This document shows, in pieces, positions 1 through 7,694 of a DNA stretch of 22,512 bases (positions are counted from its first letter, which is position 1; the number at the start of each line of letters is the position of its first letter). Under the pieces are notes generated by a model. It was not told the DNA's origin and did no database searches. It saw only the letters and a program-made list of their open reading frames with translations. The position numbers and the translations under genes are program-made. Origin of the DNA: JAURVT01 sp049059935 (GTDB lineage: Bacteria > Actinomycetota > Actinomycetes > Propionibacteriales > Nocardioidaceae); contig NZ_JBMGQR010000069.1 of assembly GCF_049059935.1 (NCBI RefSeq), forward strand, positions 1-22,512, given 5' to 3'.

Positions 1-1925
1 TCGGCCGGTGCTGCGGGCAGGAAGAGGTATCCCTGTGCCTCGTCGCATCCCATGGCGTCGAGCATGTAGAGGGTCTCGAGATCCTCGACGCCCTCGGCGA
101 CGACGCGCAGGTCGAGGTTGTGCGCGAGCTGGATGGTGGAGCGGACGAGCACCCCGTCTCGGGCGTCGACGGTCATGGTCCCGACGAAGCCCCGGTCGAT
201 CTTCAGCTTGTTCACCGGCAGCTGCTTGAGCTGGGCCATGGAGGAGTAGCCGGTGCCGAAGTCGTCGATGGAGATGGTGATGCCCGCATCGCTGAGCGAT
301 CTCAGCGATCGCTCGGCGACAGCGGGGTCCTGGAGCATGCTGGACTCGGTCACCTCGAGCTCGAGCAGGCGCGCCGGAACGCCTGCGGCATCCAGGAAGG
401 TGATGACCTGCTGGGGGAAGTCCAGATCCCGCAAGGAGCTCGCCGAGATGTTGACGGCGACCGGTAGGTGGAGTCCCTGCTCGGTCCACGCCTTCAGCTG
501 GTCGATCACGGTGCGCAGGACCAGAGTGGTCAGGGGTCGGATCAATCCGGTGGACTCGGCCAGGGGAATGAACTCACCTGGTGACACGGTGCCGCGCTCG
601 GGGTGGGTCCAGCGGATCAGGGCCTCGGCCCCCAGCACCGTCGAGGGGGCCGCCACGTCGATCTTGGGCTGGTAGTGCACAGCCAGCTGGTCCCCGTCGA
701 GTGCGCAGCGCAGTGCAGCGGCCAGCCCGAGGCGGTCCGAGCTGTGCTGGTCGCGAGCCGGCTCGTAGACGACGAGGCCGCCGCGGCCGGCCTTGGCCTC
801 GTTCAGGGCGACACCCGCTTGGCGCATCAGGGTGTCCGCGTCACCACCGGCCGCAGGTGAGACCGCGAGCCCGATGCTCGCATCGACGTGCACCTGGACA
901 CCGGCGGTGAAGAACGGGACCGCCAGGGCGGAGCGGGCCTGTCGGGCGGCGTGCTCGACGGCGGCACGGTCGGGACCGGTCAGGACGAGTCCGAACTCGT
1001 CACCGCCGAGCCTGGCGATGGTCTCACCCGCAGGCAGGGCATCAGAGAGCCGAGCTGCGACTGACCGCAGGAGCTCGTCACCTGGTGCATGGCCCAGGGT
1101 GTCGTTGACCTCCCTGAAACGGTCGAGGCCGAGGACGGCGACGGCGGTCGAGGACGGGACTGGGCTTTCCTGCCCCAGCCTCTGGCCCACCAGCTGAAGG
1201 AACCGGTGCCGGTTGGGCAGTCCCGTGAGCGTGTCGTGGTTGGCCTCGAAACGCAGTGACTGCTCGGTGGCGACGCGTTCCACGACGCGAGCCAGGTGCT
1301 CGCTGATCTGGGCCAGGATTCGCAACAGCTGGGAGTCCGGCTCCACCACGTTCGTGGACAGGCACTCGAGCACGGCGGCGACCTGATCGTCGACCACGAC
1401 GGGGAAAGCGACCGCTCCGTGCAGGCCGGCGGCCCGGGCGGCCGAGACGCGTCGGTAGCCCGGGTCCTCGACGATGTCGCGGATCCAGGCCGGCTCGGCG
1501 CCCCGCAGGACCGCACCGATCACACCGTCGCCGGGTCCGAACCGCAGGTGGGTGGACGCCGACAGGAATGTGCCGTGGAGAGCACGGTCGCGGCAGTAGC
1601 CGCCGGCGGCGACCTGCAGGGTCCCGCCGTCGGCGCCCTGGACCCATGCCTGACCGACGGGCCAGTCCAGGTGGACGCACAGCTGCTCCAGCGCGGTGCT
1701 GAATGCCTGCTCGGTGGTGCGCGCGGCATTGGCGCCCGCAGCGACAGACTCGAGCAGAGCAAGCTCCTGTTGGCGATCGTAGAGCTCCCGGGTGCTCCGC
1801 TCGGCGATCGCCTCGGCCTCGCGGCGGGCGCGTCGCTCGCGCTCCAGCCTGCGCTGGACACGAGCCAGGGTGTCCACGAGGTCAGCGTCCGCCCGGGTGG
1901 GCGGGGTGTCCTCGTGGCGACTCAC
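1..1925 (-). CDS. GAF-GGDEF-EAL cyclic-di-GMP synthase/phosphodiesterase (C-terminus cut by window edge)
   Basis: Predicted cytosolic enzyme that makes and/or degrades cyclic-di-GMP. The GTG start at 1925-1923 overlaps the H-NOX stop by 4 bp (GTGA), so the two genes are translationally coupled. Seen in order: a charged helical stretch (about residues 15-45, likely coiled coil), a GAF-like sensor region (about 50-190), a GGDEF domain with intact GGDEF at residues 307-311 (bases 993-1007), and an EAL domain with EAL at 434-436 (bases 618-626). Downstream are the DDFGTGYSS, KIDRGFV and AEGVED motifs expected of a working EAL domain. No RxxD inhibitory site is present five residues before GGDEF. 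At least 641 residues are present; the reading frame is still open at base 1, shortly after the final EAL motifs. Catalytic motifs of both domains look intact, so which activity dominates cannot be told. The domain assignment is firm; control by the adjacent heme sensor is inferred. Confidence 0.93.
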   Translation of the reverse strand, partial: MSRHEDTPPTRADADLVDTLARVQRRLERERRARREAEAIAERSTRELYDRQQELALLESVAAGANAARTTEQAFSTALEQLCVHLDWPVGQAWVQGADGGTLQVAAGGYCRDRALHGTFLSASTHLRFGPGDGVIGAVLRGAEPAWIRDIVEDPGYRRVSAARAAGLHGAVAFPVVVDDQVAAVLECLSTNVVEPDSQLLRILAQISEHLARVVERVATEQSLRFEANHDTLTGLPNRHRFLQLVGQRLGQESPVPSSTAVAVLGLDRFREVNDTLGHAPGDELLRSVAARLSDALPAGETIARLGGDEFGLVLTGPDRAAVEHAARQARSALAVPFFTAGVQVHVDASIGLAVSPAAGGDADTLMRQAGVALNEAKAGRGGLVVYEPARDQHSSDRLGLAAALRCALDGDQLAVHYQPKIDVAAPSTVLGAEALIRWTHPERGTVSPGEFIPLAESTGLIRPLTTLVLRTVIDQLKAWTEQGLHLPVAVNISASSLRDLDFPQQVITFLDAAGVPARLLELEVTESSMLQDPAVAERSLRSLSDAGITISIDDFGTGYSSMAQLKQLPVNKLKIDRGFVGTMTVDARDGVLVRSTIQLAHNLDLRVVAEGVEDLETLYMLDAMGCDEAQGYLFLPAAPA

Positions 1926-2458
1926 GGGTGCGACACCACCAGCAAGCAGTGGTCGTCATCTCGCTTCATGCAGCGGGGCTGGGTGATGACCAGGTCCTCA
2001 CCGAAGTGGTCGCCGGCCCCGTAGAGCAGCCCCTCGGCGAACGAGCACATCTGTCGCGCGGACCGGTACTCCATGCCCAGGGCCGACGGGTCCGACGTGT
2101 CGAAGGCGAACTGGGGAGTAGCCGCACCGGGGTACAACTTGTGCACCTCGGGATGGATGACCTCGTTCAGGCCCAGCGCGAACGAGCGAGTGCCGTAGTG
2201 GCGGGAGAAGAGCCCGGGGTAACGCTGGACGAAGATGGGCATGGCCTGCCGCCCGATCCATCGCACGATGTCGTCGGCGGGCGTCTCCAAGGCGGCCGAT
2301 GCGGCCGCGACCAGACGACCCAGGTCTGCGTCGGGGTAGTCCCCCAGCGAGGTGTACGCACCATCAACCCCCGCCTGATCGACCAGCGCGTCCCAGGTGT
2401 CCTCACCATGCTCGGCTGTCACGATGTCTTCGACGAGGTTGAAGATGATCCCTTTCAC
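1922..2458 (-). CDS. Stand-alone H-NOX heme nitric-oxide sensor protein
   Basis: Soluble heme-binding sensor (HNOB/H-NOX family) predicted to bind NO and regulate the downstream cyclic-di-GMP enzyme. I place the start at GTG 2458 (V-K-G-I-I-F-N-L), giving 178 aa, the normal family length. With that start the proximal heme ligand falls at H102, followed by P115 and the Y131-x-S133-x-R135 heme-propionate motif, all at the numbering of the Thermoanaerobacter reference protein. A longer frame is open to an ATG at 2518 but adds 20 residues the family lacks. Position 140 is Phe and position 9 is Val; the Tyr140 and Trp9 of the O2-binding distal pocket are absent, so NO selectivity over O2 is inferred. 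The stop overlaps the next gene by 4 bp. Pairing of H-NOX with GGDEF/EAL proteins is well known in proteobacteria and less familiar in actinobacteria. Confidence 0.93.
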   Translation of the reverse strand: MKGIIFNLVEDIVTAEHGEDTWDALVDQAGVDGAYTSLGDYPDADLGRLVAAASAALETPADDIVRWIGRQAMPIFVQRYPGLFSRHYGTRSFALGLNEVIHPEVHKLYPGAATPQFAFDTSDPSALGMEYRSARQMCSFAEGLLYGAGDHFGEDLVITQPRCMKRDDDHCLLVVSHP

Positions 2459-2704
2459 ACCGTCATGATCGGCACCGGAGCTTCGGACCTGAGGGCCCAC
2501 CGAAAACCCGTGTCGCACAGCTCTGAGCGAGGCATGACCACAGCACGAACGTCAACCGGTCATCCTGAGGGCGGTCCATTGCGCGTTCGAGCGGCGAGTC
2601 CCAGAAGCCCTGTCCGGAGAACTGTCCGGTGCCGGTGGGCTTTGCGGGCGACGGCCGCCAGACCGAAGCGTCTCCCGTAGCGGTTCGTGACATCGCCCTG
2701 CGGT

Positions 2705-3073
2705 CTAGGCGCCTGCACCGGATCGGGGCTCCGGTAGCAGCCGTCGGATCGTCACGATCGTCGACGAGATTCGGTAGTGCTCGCTGAGAGCCGGCCCGGC
2801 GGATGGCTCGTCGAACCAGATGAAGAGTCTGCTGCCGATGCACGGGTAGGTCTGGACGCGTGTGATGCGTTGAGCGGTGCCGTCGTACGGCATGCGGCCG
2901 GCGCTGCTGGTCAGTCGAGGGAACCGCGTGAACAGGCGACGGTCCAGATCCCAGACGTGCTGCGCTCCGACGGTGGAGATCAGCCAGACACCGGTGTCGT
3001 CCGGCCCCAGCCGGTCCACCGTGCCGGGCTCCGCGGTCCAGGTTCGGCCGTCGAAGTGCACCGCCTCATTCAT
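2705..3073 (-). CDS. Small protein of unknown function, last gene of the E2-E1 locus
   Basis: 122-residue protein I do not recognise. Its ATG at 3073 lies inside the end of the E2-E1 gene (8-bp overlap, ATGAATGA), so it is almost certainly co-translated with it. The sequence looks like a small globular beta-rich protein: repeated aromatic/hydrophobic strands around residues 28-50 (VWLISTVG, HVWDLD) and 82-88 (LFIWF), then a basic C-terminal stretch. It has a single Cys (C78), no signal peptide and no membrane segment. The obligate overlap suggests an accessory or substrate role for the conjugation system, but this is context only. It shows no Cys/His pattern of a zinc protein and no JAB metalloprotease motif, so it is not the missing deconjugase. 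Confidence 0.75.
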   Translation of the reverse strand: MNEAVHFDGRTWTAEPGTVDRLGPDDTGVWLISTVGAQHVWDLDRRLFTRFPRLTSSAGRMPYDGTAQRITRVQTYPCIGSRLFIWFDEPSAGPALSEHYRISSTIVTIRRLLPEPRSGAGA

Positions 3074-4835
3074 AGACCTGGCCCCACGGGGCGTCAGAGA
3101 GGTGGTTGCCGCATTCGGGGTGGCGGCGCAACGCCTGGGTGGACCAGGTGAGAGGGGCGGCTCGCCCCGCTTGGTCTCGCATCGCGGCCGTGTTCAGGTC
3201 GTCGAAGTCGTTGTCGTCCGCCAAGAGGGTGTGGATGCTCAGGCGGGCGGCGTGGGCGGCGATTCCGGCGAGGTCGGCGCCGGTGGCTACGTACGTGGAC
3301 TCGGGGCAGCCCGTGGGGGCGACGGTGCCGCCGGTGGTGGCAGCAGGTGGCGTCGGGACGGTGTGGCCGTGTCGGTGGTGCTGCAGGCATCCCCAACAGC
3401 CAGAGGTGGTCCCGGGGCGGATGCGGGCGACGACGCCGCCCCAGCCGCCGGCGGTCGCCGAGGCGTGGACGAACGGGACGCGGGCGGTTGCGCAGAGCGC
3501 GGCGAGGTAGCGCGAGCAGGTGGGGTAGGCGGTGGTGTCGACGACGAGGTCGGCGCCTGCGACGAGGTCGAGGACGAACTCGTGGTCGTTGCCGGCGTTG
3601 TCGCGGTCTGACCGTGGGACGGCGCCGAGGCGCATGATCCAGGGGCTGACGTGGGTGTGGGGGGAGTCCTGCAGGATCTGTGTCTCGTGGGTCCAGACCT
3701 TGGGCAGGCCGGCGTAGATGATGGGTGCGTGCTGGCGGCAGCCGGTGGCGGGGTCGCTGACGTCGCCGTCGATGAGGTCGAGACCACCGACACCGGCGCG
3801 GGCGAGGTCGTGGGCTACCGGTCCACCGAGACCGCCGAGGCCGACGACGACGACCTGCTTGTCGGCCAGGGGGATGGTCTCGGGGCGGCGCTGGGCGATG
3901 TCGCCGGGGCCGGCGGGGGCGCCGGTGAGGGTGGCGTGGGTCCAGGCCTTGCCGACCGAGGGGCGGGCCCGGACGACGAAGAGCCACTCGTGCCCGTCGG
4001 TGGTGCGGTAGTGGGTCTCGGAGGGGACCAGCGCGGCGAGGAGCTGGAAGTGCGGGCTTGGTCTGGGCCCGGTCCGGCATGCGCCGTTGACGGCGCGGTC
4101 GACGTCGGCCATCTGCTGCCAGGTCTGTGCTGGTGGGGCGGTGGGGTCGTGGCCGTTCCAGCGGACCCAGCGGCCGACCAGCCGGTAGGGGAAGCAGTCC
4201 AGGACCTCGGGGCGGAACGTGCGCAGGTGCAGTCCGGGTGCGGTGACCGCTTCGACCACACCGGCACCGAGAACGTGGCTCTCACCTTGACGGAACCGCA
4301 CGGTGATCAGACCGCCGGGGATCTCGGGTGGGACGCGCCACGCGCCGTCGACGAGGACCTGGGCGTGCTGGTCCGCTGTGACCTCGCGCAGCGCCGGTTC
4401 GGGTGTCTGCGCCTCGAGGTGGGTGTCACCGCCATCGGCGGCTAGCGCGGCAGGGAGCTGTTCGGCGAGCAGGCTGGCGGCGCTGTGGTCGACGTTCCAG
4501 TCCGCTGCGCTGATCAGGCAAAGCTCACCGGTCTTGGTCGCCCGGTGCCGGGTGAGTCCGAGCGCGTTGGCGGGGTCGTAGACCCGTGGCGGGAAGTACG
4601 GGTAGGTGGGCGGGAACGTCACGGTCAGGCCGGCGTCGCCGAGGCGCTCGGCGACCTGGGCGGCGCTAGGCGGCCGGGGGTCGTCGGCCGCGCGTTGTTC
4701 GGGCCAGATGGTGACGGTGATGATGCCCTCGCCTTCGCGGATGTCGGTGATCTTGACCCGCCAGCCGTCTTCGACCAGCGCGACCAGCTCGGCGGCCCAC
4801 CGTTCGGGCTCGCGGGCCCACCAGAACGCGAACAC
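3066..4835 (-). CDS. E2 (UBC-like) - E1 (ThiF-like) fusion, ubiquitin-like conjugation enzyme
   Basis: Predicted single-chain activating and conjugating enzyme of a bacterial ubiquitin-like pathway, 589 aa from GTG 4835. Residues 1-140 form a UBC/E2-like domain: a PPxYPYFPPRV segment (76-85) precedes K-T-G-E-L-C-L with C106 as likely E2 cysteine, then an ADW motif. Residues 160-320 are a linker region. Residues 325-589 are a ThiF/E1 adenylation domain with GLGGLGG (332-338), an acidic LIDGD strand end (about 354-358) and G-C-R-Q (R367). C480-x-x-C483 and C575/H578 could bind zinc, and C510 could be the E1 cysteine. The frame stays open 62 codons further upstream, but that part is Pro/Ser/Arg-rich and antiphased to the upstream small gene, which has a good ribosome site; I therefore start just after its stop. 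E2-E1 fusions occur in type II CBASS (Cap2) and related anti-phage or conjugation loci, but no cyclase or JAB gene is adjacent here. Confidence 0.88.
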   Translation of the reverse strand: MFAFWWAREPERWAAELVALVEDGWRVKITDIREGEGIITVTIWPEQRAADDPRPPSAAQVAERLGDAGLTVTFPPTYPYFPPRVYDPANALGLTRHRATKTGELCLISAADWNVDHSAASLLAEQLPAALAADGGDTHLEAQTPEPALREVTADQHAQVLVDGAWRVPPEIPGGLITVRFRQGESHVLGAGVVEAVTAPGLHLRTFRPEVLDCFPYRLVGRWVRWNGHDPTAPPAQTWQQMADVDRAVNGACRTGPRPSPHFQLLAALVPSETHYRTTDGHEWLFVVRARPSVGKAWTHATLTGAPAGPGDIAQRRPETIPLADKQVVVVGLGGLGGPVAHDLARAGVGGLDLIDGDVSDPATGCRQHAPIIYAGLPKVWTHETQILQDSPHTHVSPWIMRLGAVPRSDRDNAGNDHEFVLDLVAGADLVVDTTAYPTCSRYLAALCATARVPFVHASATAGGWGGVVARIRPGTTSGCWGCLQHHRHGHTVPTPPAATTGGTVAPTGCPESTYVATGADLAGIAAHAARLSIHTLLADDNDFDDLNTAAMRDQAGRAAPLTWSTQALRRHPECGNHLSDAPWGQVYE

Positions 4836-4839
4836 GGTG

Positions 4840-5073
4840 TCAGCCGACCGGGGCGGGGTGGTCCGAGGCCGGGCCTTGGTATGCCGGTGGGGTGAGGTCT
4901 TCCTCGACGGTCTCGGTGGTCTTCTCGACGACCTTCTCGGTGCGTCGGTGGACGCGGGTGGTGGTGCGAACGAGCTTCCCGCCGACCTGCTCGACGGTGG
5001 TCGTCTCGTTCGCGGTGTCACCCCGATCGGTCTGGTCGGTGGGTGGTGTGGGGTCGTGGTCGTGGTCGGGCAT
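4840..5073 (-). CDS. Small charged, probably disordered protein with C-terminal Gly; candidate modifier or substrate
   Basis: 77-residue protein preceded by a strong Shine-Dalgarno (GAGAGGA, about 8 nt before ATG 5073). It ends 4 bp before the GTG of the E2-E1 fusion, so the pair is tightly coupled. Residues 1-23 are Asp/His/Pro/Thr-rich. Residues 24-60 are a regular Thr/Val/Glu/Lys/Arg-rich segment (V-E-Q-V-G-G-K-L-V then R-T-E-K-V-V-E-K) that could form a hairpin or helix. Residues 61-77 are Pro/Ala-rich and end in P-V-G. There is no Cys, no membrane segment and no recognisable beta-grasp ubiquitin fold; it is too short for one. Size, charge, disorder and a C-terminal Gly recall Pup-like modifiers, but the Gly-Gly-Gln/Glu end of Pup is missing. 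A role as conjugated tag or as substrate of the E2-E1 protein is an inference from position only. Confidence 0.68.
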   Translation of the reverse strand: MPDHDHDPTPPTDQTDRGDTANETTTVEQVGGKLVRTTTRVHRRTEKVVEKTTETVEEDLTPPAYQGPASDHPAPVG

Positions 5074-5145
5074 GGCAGTGGTCCTCTCGGGGTGTGCTGG
5101 TTCGCGCGCCGTCGGAATGACGGAGCGTGGGCTGGGCGGTGCTGA

Positions 5146-6627
5146 TCAGGCGAGGTGGGTTCGGCGGCTGCGGCCGGTGCCGGTGGTGCGTTCGTGTTGG
5201 GCGGCTCGTTGCTCGGTGAGGGCGTTGTTGAGCAGAGAGAAGCAGTAGACGTCGACGAGTCCTCGGCGCCAGCCCAGGCTCATGGAGCGGTCGACGAGCA
5301 GGGTTCGTTTGAGGTTGGCGTGGAAACTCTCGGCGTCGCTGCGCAGGCCGTGGAGTCGTTGGAAGTCCGCGTCGGCTAGGGGGATGACGCGCAGGTTCTC
5401 TGGGCGGCGGGTGTCGCCGTCCTTTCCGGGGTGGGGGCTGAGCCAGACCTCGAAGGTCTCGTGGGCGCAGGTGAGGCGGTAGCCGACGTTGAAGTGGTGC
5501 TGGCCGGTTGCGCGGCGGGAGCGCTTGACCGCGGTGCGGGTCGGGGTGGAGGTGACGACGGGGTCGCCGGCGTCGTCGAGGCCGAGCTCGACGACCTGTC
5601 CGTTGACGACGCCCAGTAGGTGCGGGCATGTGGTGCCGTTGGCGGTGTGGGTGGCGGTGCCGAGCGGGTAGCTGCGGGCGCGTTTGCCCGCCGGGGTGAC
5701 GACCAGGGTGGTGCCGTGGGCGTCGTCGGTGGCGCTGGTGGTGGCCATCTTGGCCAGGACGAGGTAGCCGTAGCGGCGCATGATCTGGTCGATGTGGGCG
5801 CCGCGCATGGCGCCGTCGTAGATGGCGACCTGGATGCCGGTGCCGGCGGCGCGGTGCACGTCGCCGAGGAGGCTGACGGCGGTGGCGGACTCGGTCCCGG
5901 GGGCGGGGATGTGTGCGGCGGCCAGGACGACGCGTTGGTACAGGGCGGGGCCGCGGGTGTGCCAGCAGACGTAGCCGTGGGTCATCGCGGACCCGAGCTG
6001 TCCGTGGTGCATCTGCAGGTCGGGGTCGAACCGTCCGACCGGTGAGTCGTGGAGCTGGCCGGTGCGGGGGTCGGGGTAGGCGAGGTGGGTGCTGCCGTCG
6101 TCGTCGGTGACCGTGACGGTGACCGGTGGTTTGTACATGGGGCGGATCAGGGTGCCGTCGCCGTACACGGCGCGGGAGGCGTCGGGGTGCGTCAGCGAGC
6201 CCGGGCCGTGCTTGTCGAGCAGCCCGATCCGGTTCGCGCAGGCGACCGCCAGCGGCGGGAACGCTCGGGCGAGCTGGGCCAGTCCTTCGTCGGTGGCCAG
6301 ATGGTGGTCGCGCAGCCAGCGCCAGTGCGCCCAGTTCGGTGGACGCCGGCCGGGCTCGGGGAGGTCTAGGCCGTGGTGGGCGATGGCCTGGATCATCTGC
6401 TCGCGTGCCCAGGTCCAGGTCGACGGGTGGGCCAGGTCTAGCTCCATCCGCACCCCCGACCTGGACACGCGGGCCAGGACGCCGAACGCGAGGACGGCGT
6501 AGGTGGGGTTGGTGGGGCGCCGGCCGACGCGGCGTTCCCAGGTCAGGGAGCCGGCGAGGTCGTAAAGGGTGCGCGAGCCCAGCACGGCGCGCATCCGTCC
6601 CAGGGTGTCGGTGTGTTCGCGTCCCAT
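5146..6627 (-). CDS. DDE-type (RNase H-fold) transposase-like protein, left module
   Basis: 493 aa from ATG 6627, which lies 7 nt after the stop of the recombinase-like gene; a GGAG about 12 nt upstream can serve as ribosome site. The frame is open far upstream but that part is antisense shadow. Seen: N-terminal helical region with a G-R-R-P motif and ARVSRSG (52-58); Y-G-D157-G-T; Y-D271-G-A; and R-S-D-A-E433-S followed by helices and FSLLNNAL. D157, D271 and E433 fit the acidic triad of DDE transposases whose last Glu follows a long insertion, broadly IS4-like. The same motifs recur at similar spacing in the 7816-9429 protein on the other strand, so the two are distant homologues. No flanking inverted repeats or target duplication were identified, so it may be a domesticated enzyme. 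Family rank within DDE enzymes is uncertain. Confidence 0.8.
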   Translation of the reverse strand: MGREHTDTLGRMRAVLGSRTLYDLAGSLTWERRVGRRPTNPTYAVLAFGVLARVSRSGVRMELDLAHPSTWTWAREQMIQAIAHHGLDLPEPGRRPPNWAHWRWLRDHHLATDEGLAQLARAFPPLAVACANRIGLLDKHGPGSLTHPDASRAVYGDGTLIRPMYKPPVTVTVTDDDGSTHLAYPDPRTGQLHDSPVGRFDPDLQMHHGQLGSAMTHGYVCWHTRGPALYQRVVLAAAHIPAPGTESATAVSLLGDVHRAAGTGIQVAIYDGAMRGAHIDQIMRRYGYLVLAKMATTSATDDAHGTTLVVTPAGKRARSYPLGTATHTANGTTCPHLLGVVNGQVVELGLDDAGDPVVTSTPTRTAVKRSRRATGQHHFNVGYRLTCAHETFEVWLSPHPGKDGDTRRPENLRVIPLADADFQRLHGLRSDAESFHANLKRTLLVDRSMSLGWRRGLVDVYCFSLLNNALTEQRAAQHERTTGTGRSRRTHLA

Positions 6628-6634
6628 GGCCCGG

Positions 6635-7576
6635 TCATCTCCACTCGAGGGCGACGTCGGCGGCTGCGGAGTCCAGAGTTCGGGCGCCGAGGCGTCGGGC
6701 GACCTGGTCGATGGGCATGCCGGCGTCCAGCAGGTGGCGCCCGGCCCAGTTGCGCACTGATGCCGGACGGACGTCGGCCTCGGCGGCCAGCCCGGCGAGG
6801 TCGAGGATCGCGGCGACGGCGTTGCAGACCGCGGCTTGGGCCTTGGCCTCACCGGGTGTGGCTTTGCCGCGATAGGTGAGCAGCGTGTCCGGGGTGCTGC
6901 GTCGTTCGTCGAGGGTGGCGAGCTGGCGGGCGACGATGGTCCGTCCCCACTCGGACAGCTCGCCCAGGCGGGGGTCGTGGCGGCGGGTGCCCGGTAGCTG
7001 GACCCAACGGGGGCTGTGTGGGTCGTCGACGTCGCCGACCCTGATCGCGGAGATCTCGCTGGAGACGGCGGTGGCCTCGGCGAGCGCCCAGCAGACCGCC
7101 CGTTGCAGCGACACCCCGCCTGCTTCGCCGAGGCGGGCGCTGGTGCGACCCAGGGTGATCTCGGCATCGGTGAGCGGGCGTGCGGTGGTGCCGGTGCGGG
7201 CGGGGAGCTGCAGGTCCAGGGTCGGGTCGGTGACGTCGTACCCGAGCTCACGCAGGCTGCGGAACATCATCCGCAGGCTGGTGCGTCTCGCGTGCTGCGT
7301 GGTCAGTTCCGGTGGGCGGCCCTTGGCCGTCGTCGCGGCCACGAAGCCGCGGCAGTGAGCCAGGGTGATCTGAGCCGGGTCGGTGACGTTCTGGGCTGCC
7401 AGGCGGCGCGCGAAGCGGGTGATCGTCTCCCCGCACCGGTCCAGGGTCTGCTCGGTGAACTCCCCGCCAGCAACCCACCGGTCGCGAACCCGGTCGATCG
7501 CCGCCTCCATGGGCGTGGCCATGTCGTCGACTGGCAGGACCTGCGCTGCTTGTCCTGAGCGTTGTTCGTCGGTCAT
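6635..7576 (-). CDS. Tyrosine-recombinase-like protein lacking catalytic residues, left module
   Basis: 313 aa with a good ribosome site (GGGAG) before ATG 7576. Residues about 15-115 resemble the SAM-like core-binding domain of phage-type integrases. Residues about 130-313 follow the catalytic-domain layout: T-A-R-P-L-T-D-A-E-I, then S-S-E-I-S-A-I-R-V-G-D-V where active enzymes have R-x-S-E-L. It closes with S-V-R-N-W-A-G-R-H-L-L-D-A-G-M-P and R-R-L-G-A, where active enzymes have H-x-L-R-H and L-G-H. The first Arg, both His positions and the terminal Tyr are replaced (Val, Ala, Ala, Val by my alignment), so strand cleavage is unlikely and a DNA-binding or architectural role is inferred. It is the first gene of the minus-strand run leading into the transposase-like and E2-E1 genes. 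It is homologous in layout to the 9594-10595 protein. Alignment was by eye. Confidence 0.75.
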   Translation of the reverse strand: MTDEQRSGQAAQVLPVDDMATPMEAAIDRVRDRWVAGGEFTEQTLDRCGETITRFARRLAAQNVTDPAQITLAHCRGFVAATTAKGRPPELTTQHARRTSLRMMFRSLRELGYDVTDPTLDLQLPARTGTTARPLTDAEITLGRTSARLGEAGGVSLQRAVCWALAEATAVSSEISAIRVGDVDDPHSPRWVQLPGTRRHDPRLGELSEWGRTIVARQLATLDERRSTPDTLLTYRGKATPGEAKAQAAVCNAVAAILDLAGLAAEADVRPASVRNWAGRHLLDAGMPIDQVARRLGARTLDSAAADVALEWR

Positions 7577-7613
7577 GGCTGCTCCCTCACCCGGACGCTA
7601 TGCCTGCCACTCC

Positions 7614-7628
7614 GGCGGTGTCACCGCC
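7614..7628. repeat. 7-bp inverted repeat, putative operator over the recombinase-like promoter
   Basis: Arms GGCGGTG and CACCGCC are separated by one base. The repeat lies 38-52 bp upstream of the recombinase-like start at 7576 and covers the possible -35 element GTGACA of its promoter. Binding by a dimeric regulator, perhaps one of the module proteins, is inferred. Confidence 0.4.
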
Positions 7629-7670
7629 AGAACGGGGCCAGAACGCAGACGCGGCAGCCCCGGAACGCAT

Positions 7671-7694
7671 CGCATCCCCCAAAAGGGGGATGCG
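7671..7694. repeat. Perfect 10-bp inverted repeat with AAAA loop
   Basis: Arms CGCATCCCCC (7671-7680) and GGGGGATGCG (7685-7694) flank an AAAA spacer. It is the strongest palindrome between the two divergent modules. It could be an operator, a recombination or transposition binding site, or a transcript hairpin; position in the middle of the divergent region favours a protein-binding site. There is no T-tract on either side, so a terminator is less likely. Confidence 0.6.

Noticed and set aside
4836..5021. N-terminal extension of the E2-E1 protein
   Set aside because: Ser/Pro/Arg-rich and overlapping the 77-aa gene, which has its own strong ribosome site; E2-like sequence begins at GTG 4835.
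4840..5073. Assignment of the 77-aa protein as Pup
   Set aside because: It lacks the Gly-Gly-Gln/Glu C-terminus of Pup, and the partner is an E2-E1 fusion, not a PafA ligase.
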